From Clostridiales bacterium (GTDB lineage: Bacteria; Bacillota; Clostridia; Lachnospirales; Lachnospiraceae): DNA of 8,338 nucleotides. Every line of letters starts with the position of its first letter. The stretch's first letter is position 1. Under the pieces are notes generated by a model. That model saw only the letters and a list, made by a program, of their open reading frames with translations, did not search any database and was not told where the DNA came from. The stretch is taken from NCBI GenBank assembly GCA_029267975.1, contig JAJUHH010000110.1, forward strand, positions 1-8,338, in the 5' to 3' direction. This document shows, piece by piece, positions 1 through 5,480 of this stretch. The translations under genes were made by a program, and so were the position numbers.

Positions 1-462
1 CACAAGAACAGTGTATGGGATCCGGAGAATCTTTACATTGCCTTACCCTTCATAGCGGATGGCCAGGGGGAGACCTATATCGATAAGACAGGCTGCATTC
101 TGCGTCCCGGTATTGACCAGCTTCCCGGCAGCTGCCAGAACTTCTATCTCATTCAGAACGGTTTGGTGAGAAGGGGAAGCGACAGGGATCTTATCCTTTG
201 CTCCAAGGATGCTCCTTTGCTTGCTTTTGGGAAGAGGGAGGCGGCACCCATCAGGCTCTGTGACGGCAAGAATGAAGAGCTAAATCATGCAAGGGCCTAT
301 TCCTGGGTGATGAATAACTTCTGGGAGACCAATTTTAAAGCAGATCTTGGCGACTTCTATGAATTTACCTATACGGTGATCACCGGAAAATATGAAACGC
401 CGGAAGAGGCAATGGAGTATTGTAAGGCAGTTAACGAAGGTATCTTAGGATTTTATATATAG
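1..462 (+). CDS. Glycoside hydrolase family 38 alpha-mannosidase, C-terminal fragment
   Basis: This is the last 153 codons of a gene that begins before the window; frame 1 is open from the first base to the TAG at 460-462. The fragment matches the C-terminal beta-rich domain of GH38 alpha-mannosidases: an 'ENLYIALPF' stretch near the start, 'NFYLIQNGLVRR', a 'SKDAPLLAFG' segment and, at 304-336, 'WVMNNFWETNF', which resembles the conserved W-x-M-N-N-x-W-x-T-N signature near the end of this family. The catalytic and zinc-binding N-terminal domain is outside the window, so activity cannot be judged here. GH38 enzymes hydrolyse terminal alpha-mannosyl linkages in oligosaccharides. No signal peptide can be assessed. 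The next gene starts 66 nt downstream on the same strand and the following genes process mannose, which supports the call. The exact substrate (N-glycan mannose, mannosylglycerate or another mannoside) cannot be told. Confidence 0.85.
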   Translation, partial: HKNSVWDPENLYIALPFIADGQGETYIDKTGCILRPGIDQLPGSCQNFYLIQNGLVRRGSDRDLILCSKDAPLLAFGKREAAPIRLCDGKNEELNHARAYSWVMNNFWETNFKADLGDFYEFTYTVITGKYETPEEAMEYCKAVNEGILGFYI

Positions 463-476
463 AAAGTAATTACTTT
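463..476. promoter_or_regulatory. Perfect 14-bp palindrome, candidate operator
   Basis: AAAGTAATTACTTT is a perfect inverted repeat that begins at the base after the GH38 stop codon and lies 52 nt before the start of the ROK gene. It has no GC-rich stem and no following T-run, so it does not look like a terminator. Its size and symmetry fit a dimeric regulator site, and a GntR/HutC protein is encoded two genes downstream. Binding by that protein is inference; no second copy was found in the other gaps of the window. Confidence 0.35.
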
Positions 477-519
477 GATGTGGAGCTAGCAATATTTGGC
501 ATAAGGTATGACATTTAGT

Positions 520-524
520 GGAGG
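520..524 (+). promoter_or_regulatory. Ribosome binding site that sets the ROK gene start at 529
   Basis: GGAGG ends 4 nt before the ATG at 529. An in-frame ATG at 508 has only AAGG touching it and would put this GGAGG inside the coding region, so 529 is preferred, although the spacing is a little short. Confidence 0.6.
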
Positions 525-528
525 TCCT

Positions 529-1431
529 ATGATTTACGATATAATACTGGATGTTGGCGGAAGCGGTATCAAAGGAGCCTATTACTCGGTGGCTGAGGAT
601 ATGATCTCGGATATCCTTGAGTTTGTGTCCCATGCAGAGGAAGATAAGGAAGTAATCATCACACATATGGCCTCCATTTGCAGCCATCTTTGGGAGCAGA
701 TCCAAGAAGAGGGGAAGCAGATCGGTCGAATCCGAATGGCATTTCCAGGACCTTTTGAGTATGAACTGGGAATTGCCAGGATGAAGGGACTTGCCAAATA
801 TGAGAGCTTGTATGGGGTATGCATCCCTAAGGAGATGATTGCCCTTGGGAAGAAGGAGAATTATAACTTTCTTCCCAGGTATGAGAGGGACTATAAATTC
901 ATCAATGATGTTGAGGCCTTTGCAATGGGTGCTATGCATAAAAGACGGCTGTTTCAGGGCAGCCGGGTTCTTTATCTTTGTATTGGAACCGGTGCGGGCT
1001 CCGCATACTCCATTGATGGACAGATCTCCAAGGACAGGTCGGAAGGGATACCCGAAAATGGTTGGATCTATCCCATATCCTTCAAGGCTTCTCAAATTGA
1101 TGACTACATTTCTGTAAGGGGTATTAAGCAATTGGCATTAAATTATTGCAACAATCCATTGACTCCTTTAGAATTAAGTAAGCTGGCAGGCGAGGGCAAT
1201 ATTCAGGCCATAAAAGCCTATCAGGAATTTGGCGACAATCTAAATGCGGCTCTTTTCCCCCTGTTAACAAAGTTCAAGGCAAACACCCTTGTCCTGGGAG
1301 GAAAGATCAGCCGCTCAGGCAATTTATTTCTTGAGGCGCTGAAAGAGAGCTGCGATGATTTAGGCGTAAATATTATTATTGAAAATGAAACATCAGAATT
1401 AATACTGCTTGGCTTGACAAAGCTGCAATAA
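529..1431 (+). CDS. ROK-family sugar kinase homologue lacking the zinc motif
   Basis: Predicted 300-residue cytoplasmic protein of the ROK (repressor, ORF, kinase) sugar kinase family. The N-terminal phosphate-binding motif DVGGSGIKGA is at residues 8-17, the phosphate-2 loop GTGAGS at 153-158, the IND motif with candidate catalytic Asp127 at 125-127 and LGGKISRS at 256-263. The usual ROK ExGH motif reads ENGW (176-179), so the histidine that contacts sugar and zinc in typical members is Trp179. The following CxCGxxGCxE zinc motif is absent. Neighbours (GH38 mannosidase, GntR regulator, mannose-6-phosphate isomerase) suggest phosphorylation of mannose released inside the cell, feeding the isomerase. 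The altered sugar-binding motif leaves open a different hexose, a disaccharide or a sensor role. The start at 529 follows GGAGG. The stop is 27 nt before the next gene, consistent with one operon. Confidence 0.8.
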   Translation: MIYDIILDVGGSGIKGAYYSVAEDMISDILEFVSHAEEDKEVIITHMASICSHLWEQIQEEGKQIGRIRMAFPGPFEYELGIARMKGLAKYESLYGVCIPKEMIALGKKENYNFLPRYERDYKFINDVEAFAMGAMHKRRLFQGSRVLYLCIGTGAGSAYSIDGQISKDRSEGIPENGWIYPISFKASQIDDYISVRGIKQLALNYCNNPLTPLELSKLAGEGNIQAIKAYQEFGDNLNAALFPLLTKFKANTLVLGGKISRSGNLFLEALKESCDDLGVNIIIENETSELILLGLTKLQ

Positions 1432-1445
1432 TCTACAAAAGGTAT

Positions 1446-1450
1446 GGAGG
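1446..1450 (+). promoter_or_regulatory. Ribosome binding site that sets the GntR gene start at 1459
   Basis: GGAGG lies 8 nt before the ATG at 1459, the ideal distance. The in-frame ATG at 1444 overlaps this GGAGG and has no ribosome binding site of its own, so the longer reading is unlikely. Confidence 0.7.
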
Positions 1451-1458
1451 TATCAGGA

Positions 1459-2175
1459 ATGTTAGATCGAGGGAAGGCTACAGTAGCCTTATATCTGCAA
1501 CTATCACAGCTGCTTGCAAGGGCAATCGAAAGCGGTGAATTCGCAACGGGACAGATCATCCCCAGTGAGACACAGCTTCAGGAGCAGTATGGGGTAAGCA
1601 GGATGACGGTCAGACTTGCGATTGGTGAGCTGGTCAATAAGGGCTATGTGGAACGCATGAGAGGAATTGGGACAGTTGTTACCTATGGCAAGATTGAAGA
1701 AAATCTGAAGAGGGTAATCAGCTTTTCTGAAGAAATGCAGCTGCATGGAATAAGCATGCAGACAAGCTTCTGTGAGATTAAGCCTGTGGCTGCCAGTGAA
1801 AAGGTTGCGGCTAATCTGAACCTTGCTATGAATTCCACGGTATATGAACTAACCCGTGTCAGATGCGTGAACAACCGACCCCTTGTCTATTCTATCACCT
1901 ACCTGAATGTTGCGAATTTACCGCTGGATACAGGTTTATACTCTGATTCCCTGTATCAGCTTCTGCGCAGCCAATATAATATCAATATTACAAGGGCAGG
2001 GGACCAACTGGAAGCAACTCTGGCAGACGGAGTCATCGCAAAGTATCTGGAGGTTGCCCAGGGCTTCCCTACCTTTAAGAGAACACGAGTAGCATATGAC
2101 CAGTATGATAGAGCGATTGAATATTCCGTCTGCTATTATCCTGGAGATAAATACCGATACTCTGTTAATCTATAG
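1459..2175 (+). CDS. GntR-family (HutC/UTRA) transcriptional regulator
   Basis: Predicted 238-residue cytoplasmic DNA-binding protein. Residues about 8-76 form a GntR winged helix-turn-helix: 'IPSETQLQEQYGVSRMTVRL' (34-53) covers the recognition region and 'GYVERMRGIGTVV' (62-74) the wing. Residues about 82-235 form a UTRA ligand-binding domain, with the typical 'PLVYSITYLN' strand (141-150) and the C-terminal 'EYSVCYYPGDKYRY' strand (221-234). In the HutC subfamily the UTRA domain binds a small metabolite, often a sugar phosphate, which changes affinity for an operator. It lies inside the mannoside operon, 27 nt after the ROK gene and 17 nt before the isomerase gene, so it most likely controls this operon. 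A ligand such as mannose-6-phosphate is plausible but inferred. The palindrome at 463-476 is a candidate target. Confidence 0.92.
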   Translation: MLDRGKATVALYLQLSQLLARAIESGEFATGQIIPSETQLQEQYGVSRMTVRLAIGELVNKGYVERMRGIGTVVTYGKIEENLKRVISFSEEMQLHGISMQTSFCEIKPVAASEKVAANLNLAMNSTVYELTRVRCVNNRPLVYSITYLNVANLPLDTGLYSDSLYQLLRSQYNINITRAGDQLEATLADGVIAKYLEVAQGFPTFKRTRVAYDQYDRAIEYSVCYYPGDKYRYSVNL

Positions 2176-2192
2176 CAAATGAGGTTAAAGGA

Positions 2193-3932
2193 ATGTATAG
2201 ATACCAGACTCAGCATAACTACGATGCAAAGCCCTACATTGATATGAGCGAGTACAAGAAGAGGGTTCTTGTCGGTAATCAGATGCTTACTGAGCAGATC
2301 AGGAAGCAAATAGAGCAGGGAAAAAAGATTTTTGTGTATGATTGCTACCCTGGGGTTGATAAATCCAGCTTATTATCCCTTCTGAAGGAAATTGACCATA
2401 AGCTGTTGATTGATACAGATACTTGCAAGCTTACAGAAGAGGGGTTACATAAGATATTTGATAAGAACATTACTGAGGACCGGGTATTTGGTTATATGGT
2501 AAAGGACCGCTTGGAGAGTTGCTTTGATCAGGTTAAGGTCGCTGAGATAAAGAAGGAGATAGATCAACATAAAAATGAGATTATCTTCATTGTAGGTGTC
2601 GGGGCCAGCCTCTTAGCCAAAGGGGAGATTCATTATTATCTTGACCTTACCCGCTGGGAGATCCAGCTTAGATATCGCAAGGGTATGCCCAATTGGCTAT
2701 TTGGCAACCCACAGGCGCCCTTTCTTACCAAGTATAAGATAGGCTATTTTGTAGAATGGAGACTTGCGGATGCCCATAAGGAGGAGCAGTTTGATCAGGT
2801 GGATTACTGGCTGGATGCAAATGATCCAAGGGAGTTAAAGGCAATTGATAAGGAAGGCTTCTATCAGGCCTTTGGAAAGATCGCCAGAGAGCCCTTTCGC
2901 ATGGAACCGTATTTTGATCAAAGCGTCTGGGGTGGACAGTGGATGAAAAAGGTCTTTGACCTTAGTCCGGAAGCGGACAACTACGGATGGGCTTTTGACG
3001 GGGTACCGGAGGAGAACAGTGTGAACTTTCGCCTGGGGGAGCATACCGTGACCTTTCCAACGATGAATTTAGTCAAGCTCTTCCCGAAGGAGTTACTGGG
3101 GAAGAGAGTCTATGACAGGTTTGGTGCGGAGTTCCCTATCCGATTTGATATGCTGGATACCTTTGAGGGCGGTAATCTGTCCCTGCAGGTTCATCCCACC
3201 ACCGATTATATTAAGAACACCTTCGGCATGAACTATACCCAGGATGAAAGCTATTATATTCTGGATGCCACAGAGAACAGCTGTGTCTATATTGGTTTAA
3301 AAGAAGGAATCAATCAGGAGCAAATGATCTCCGAGCTGGAAGCAGCCAACCGGGGAGAGCTTATCTTTGACGCTGAAAAATATGTGAATAAGATACCTGT
3401 AAAGAAGCATGACCATATCTTAATTCCTGCCGGAACCATTCATTGCTCCGGTAAGGATACCCAGGTGCTTGAGATCAGTGCCACACCCTATATCTTTACC
3501 TTTAAGCTGTGGGATTGGGGGCATATTGGCCTTGATGGCTTGCCAAGGCCGGTTCATATCCATCACGGCAAGCACAATATCCAGTGGGACCGTGATAGCA
3601 AGTGGGTGAAGGAGAACCTGATTCATCAGGAGCAGGTAGTAAAAGAGAATGGAGAGTGTAAGATCGAGAGAACTGGACTGCACGAATATGAATTTATTGA
3701 GACCATGCGATATACCTTTCAAGGAGAAGTTGGTGTAACCCTTAAGGACTCAGTAGCCCTACTAAATCTGGTGGAAGGGAAGGAAGCCTGGCTTAAGAGC
3801 TGCGAACATGGCTGGGGACCCAAGAAGATCCATTATGGTGAGACCTTTATTGTGCCTGCAGCGGTTAAGGAGTTTGTAATGCAGGCCGGAGAAGGTGAGA
3901 CTGTAAGGGTTATGATTGCAACAATAAGATGA
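2193..3932 (+). CDS. manA: Class I mannose-6-phosphate isomerase with N-terminal P-loop-like domain
   Basis: A 579-residue cytoplasmic protein; the isomerase converts mannose-6-phosphate to fructose-6-phosphate. The C-terminal part (about 235-579) is a zinc-dependent cupin-type class I isomerase: 'SLQVHP' (330-335) supplies Gln332 and His334, 'DESYYIL' (351-357) supplies Glu352 and 'IPAGTIHCSG' (411-420) supplies His417, matching the family's Q-H-E-H metal ligands. 'FKLWDWG' (437-443) corresponds to the conserved Y-R-x-x-D-W-G active-site region. Typical short bacterial forms have about 310-320 residues. The extra N-terminal 230 residues resemble a nucleoside-kinase-like P-loop domain: 'FVYDCYPGVDKSSLL' (47-61) is a degenerate Walker A with Asp56 where Gly is expected, and 'LLIDTDTCKL' (71-80) resembles the acidic strand. 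GAGG ends 8 nt before the ATG. It is the last gene of the operon and a hairpin follows 11 nt downstream. Confidence 0.88.
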   Translation: MYRYQTQHNYDAKPYIDMSEYKKRVLVGNQMLTEQIRKQIEQGKKIFVYDCYPGVDKSSLLSLLKEIDHKLLIDTDTCKLTEEGLHKIFDKNITEDRVFGYMVKDRLESCFDQVKVAEIKKEIDQHKNEIIFIVGVGASLLAKGEIHYYLDLTRWEIQLRYRKGMPNWLFGNPQAPFLTKYKIGYFVEWRLADAHKEEQFDQVDYWLDANDPRELKAIDKEGFYQAFGKIAREPFRMEPYFDQSVWGGQWMKKVFDLSPEADNYGWAFDGVPEENSVNFRLGEHTVTFPTMNLVKLFPKELLGKRVYDRFGAEFPIRFDMLDTFEGGNLSLQVHPTTDYIKNTFGMNYTQDESYYILDATENSCVYIGLKEGINQEQMISELEAANRGELIFDAEKYVNKIPVKKHDHILIPAGTIHCSGKDTQVLEISATPYIFTFKLWDWGHIGLDGLPRPVHIHHGKHNIQWDRDSKWVKENLIHQEQVVKENGECKIERTGLHEYEFIETMRYTFQGEVGVTLKDSVALLNLVEGKEAWLKSCEHGWGPKKIHYGETFIVPAAVKEFVMQAGEGETVRVMIATIR

Positions 3933-3943
3933 GCTTGAAATAA

Positions 3944-4058
3944 AGCTGCTGCAACCATAGGAGTTAAGAAGGGAAGAACAACAAGCTATCCGTCAAACAG
4001 TGCATGATGGAGCGTATGTTATTCTTCCCTCCCTTTTTAGCTATGAGATGCAGCAGCT
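3944..4058. terminator. Long nested inverted repeat, probable bidirectional terminator
   Basis: A 115-bp imperfect hairpin lies between the convergent manA-like and adaB genes. The outer arms AGCTGCTGCA (3944-3953) and TGCAGCAGCT (4049-4058) pair perfectly. CATAG (3956-3960) pairs with CTATG (4041-4045), and the inner arms 3970-3982 and 4018-4030 (AGGGAAGAACAAC against GTTATTCTTCCCT) pair at 12 of 13 positions. The loop is about 35 nt. On the plus strand the inner stem is followed by CCCTTTTTAG and the outer by ATTTTCTTT; on the minus strand the outer arm is followed by TTTATTT. U-rich tracts on both sides fit termination in both directions. The right arm encodes the last residues of adaB. 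A small repetitive element that landed here is an alternative. Confidence 0.6.
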
Positions 4059-4556
4059 ATTTTCTTTAGGGGAGTTGATAGGATTCTCCAAGCTCAGCAG
4101 GTATTCTTTGGCGGGAAGTCCACCGGCATAACCGGTAAGACTGCCATCCTGACCAATTACTCTGTGACAGGGTATGATGATGGCAATGGGGTTGCGATTA
4201 TTTGCCATGCCAACCGCCCGGCATGCCTGGGGATTGCCGATCATGGCAGCAATCTCCTTATAGCTGCGTGTCTCTCCGGCAGGAATACTCTGCAGGGCTT
4301 TCCAGACAGCTACCTGAAACCTCGTACCTTTGGGAGCAAGGGGCAGATCAAATTCTGTGCGCTTGCCCTCAAAATATTCTGTCAACTGAGTGGCGGCCCT
4401 TTTAATCAAGGGTGTTTCAAGAATTTCATATGCGGATAAGAAACTATCCATGCGGAAGGATTCATCCTTACAAAAGGATACATGGCTTATGGCACCGGCT
4501 TCTTCGGCAATACAAATTCCGCCGATGGGGTATTGATAAAAGAAGGCGTACTTCAT
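4041..4556 (-). CDS. adaB: Methylated-DNA--protein-cysteine S-methyltransferase (AdaB/Ogt type)
   Basis: A 171-residue DNA repair protein that transfers the alkyl group from O6-alkylguanine (and O4-alkylthymine) in DNA to its own cysteine in a suicide reaction. The hallmark PCHRV motif is at residues 129-133 with acceptor Cys130. 'GTRFQVAVWKAL' (77-88) and 'IPAGETRSYKEIAAMIG' (91-107) form the conserved helix-turn-helix region with Tyr99. 'ACRAVGMANNRNP' (111-123) carries the base-flipping Arg113 and the Asn hinge. 'TGYAGGLPAKEYLLSLE' (141-157) is the usual C-terminal helix, followed by a short unconserved tail to residue 171 ending in Cys-Cys-Ile-Ser. Length fits the Ogt/AdaB family. AAGGAG (4564-4569) stands 7 nt before the ATG. 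It follows adaA by 17 nt in the same operon, so its expression is expected to rise when AdaA is methylated. Confidence 0.95.
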   Translation of the reverse strand: MKYAFFYQYPIGGICIAEEAGAISHVSFCKDESFRMDSFLSAYEILETPLIKRAATQLTEYFEGKRTEFDLPLAPKGTRFQVAVWKALQSIPAGETRSYKEIAAMIGNPQACRAVGMANNRNPIAIIIPCHRVIGQDGSLTGYAGGLPAKEYLLSLENPINSPKENSCCIS

Positions 4557-4573
4557 GTATTCACTCCTTACTC

Positions 4574-5182
4574 CTACTTTATGGTGGTCCTGTTCTTAGG
4601 TGAGTCAGAATGAGCCACGATAGGATGTAGCTTACTCCTTTGATTTCGAAACTCTCTGGGCGTTGTACCGGTTTGCTTTTTAAAAAATCGATAGAAGGAT
4701 GACAGGGTATCAAATCCAAGCTCACCAGCTATATCAATGATAGGGAGGTTGGTTTCTGCCAGCATTTTCATAGCATAGTAACCCCGGGTATTGTTCAGAT
4801 ACTGGCTTGGTGTCAGCCCATATTGCTGTTTGAAGATGAGAGCCATATGATTGGCGGATACCCCAAGCTTATTCATTTCGGATGTTAGACGGTCTTTCTC
4901 CTTATAATAATCATCGATCAGGACCTTGGTTTGCTCTGCAAGCTCCTTCGCCGGTGCATATTCAAACAAATCGGGACGGCATCGTTTGCAGGGGCGATAA
5001 CCGCTTTCTTCCGCAGCCCTCTGGCTTTCAAAATAGGCAACATTTTTGCGAAGGGGTGTCTTGGATTTGCAGGAGGGACGGCAATATACCCCTACAGTTC
5101 TTACGGCATAATAAAACTTTCCGTCATAGTCTTTGCTGCAATCTACCAGGGCCTTCCACATCTCTTCCTCTGATAAGGGCAT
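4574..5182 (-). CDS. adaA: Methylphosphotriester-DNA methyltransferase and transcriptional activator AdaA
   Basis: A 202-residue sensor of DNA methylation damage. The N-terminal Ada zinc domain (about 5-75) contains the four cysteines Cys34, Cys38, Cys65 and Cys68 in 'VYCRPSC' and 'RPCKRCRP'; by homology to E. coli Ada, Cys34 takes a methyl group from the phosphate backbone of damaged DNA. The C-terminal part (about 83-183) is an AraC-type double helix-turn-helix: 'LGVSANHMALIFKQQYGLTPSQYL' spans 106-129 and 'IAGELGFDTLSSFYRFFKKQTGTTPREF' spans 151-178. Methylation turns such proteins into activators of the ada operon. The arrangement of AdaA and the alkyltransferase as two adjacent proteins is that of Bacillus subtilis adaA-adaB, unlike the fused Ada of E. 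coli. A tail of about 20 residues after the AraC domain is unconserved. GGAGG stands 9 nt before the ATG. Confidence 0.95.
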   Translation of the reverse strand: MPLSEEEMWKALVDCSKDYDGKFYYAVRTVGVYCRPSCKSKTPLRKNVAYFESQRAAEESGYRPCKRCRPDLFEYAPAKELAEQTKVLIDDYYKEKDRLTSEMNKLGVSANHMALIFKQQYGLTPSQYLNNTRGYYAMKMLAETNLPIIDIAGELGFDTLSSFYRFFKKQTGTTPREFRNQRSKLHPIVAHSDSPKNRTTIK

Positions 5183-5480
5183 GATCCTTCACCTCCAATT
5201 CGTTCACTTACTATAGCAAGCTATATAATGGTGCAATGCTACACGCCAATTATATCATAGATGGTGTGGTAAGTCTTATCCTATTCCTTTATGTAATTCT
5301 GTTTGAACAGATTTTGGACAGAACCATATCAGGATAGCGATAAGGCATGGATGTTGGAGTTCTGTTTGGTTAAGAATGTAAAAGCAAAGGAGAAAATTAT
5401 AGAGTTAAGAAGATGGTTACCTCAATAATCTTCATATTTTCTCAACGGCTCTCAGGTTATTGATTAATTCTAGAGTGAAG
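5183..5480. other. 298-bp intergenic region upstream of adaA
   Basis: No gene is supported here. The side next to adaA holds its ribosome binding site and an extended -10 promoter. The middle has short repeats: TTCTGTTTG at 5297-5305 and 5360-5368, and ACAGAAC (5318-5324) inverted against GTTCTGT (5359-5365). The far end has a 6-bp inverted repeat AGTGAA/TTCACT (5474-5489) across the stop of the next minus-strand gene. No convincing intrinsic terminator with a T-run was found, so read-through from the methyltransferase gene into adaA cannot be excluded. Confidence 0.5.
5249..5257 (-). promoter_or_regulatory. Extended -10 promoter of adaA-adaB
   Basis: Read on the minus strand, TATAAT lies at 5254-5249 and is preceded by TG at 5257-5256, giving TGATATAAT. 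No good -35 hexamer sits 16-18 nt upstream. An extended -10 without a -35 fits a promoter that needs an activator, as expected for methylated AdaA. The distance to the adaA ATG leaves a leader of about 60 nt. Confidence 0.55.

Noticed and set aside
508..528. ATG at 508 as start of the ROK protein
   Set aside because: It would put the GGAGG inside the coding region and add residues before the conserved DVGGSG motif; no usable ribosome binding site precedes it.
445..1131. Long open frame of 228 codons antisense to the ROK gene
   Set aside because: It lies opposite a well-supported family member, has no ribosome binding site or recognisable domain and is a shadow frame.
5413..5463. Possible 16-codon ORF with AAGGAG-like sequence upstream
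   Set aside because: The purine-rich site at about 5387-5392 is too far from the ATG, the product is very short, and there is no similarity to a known leader peptide.
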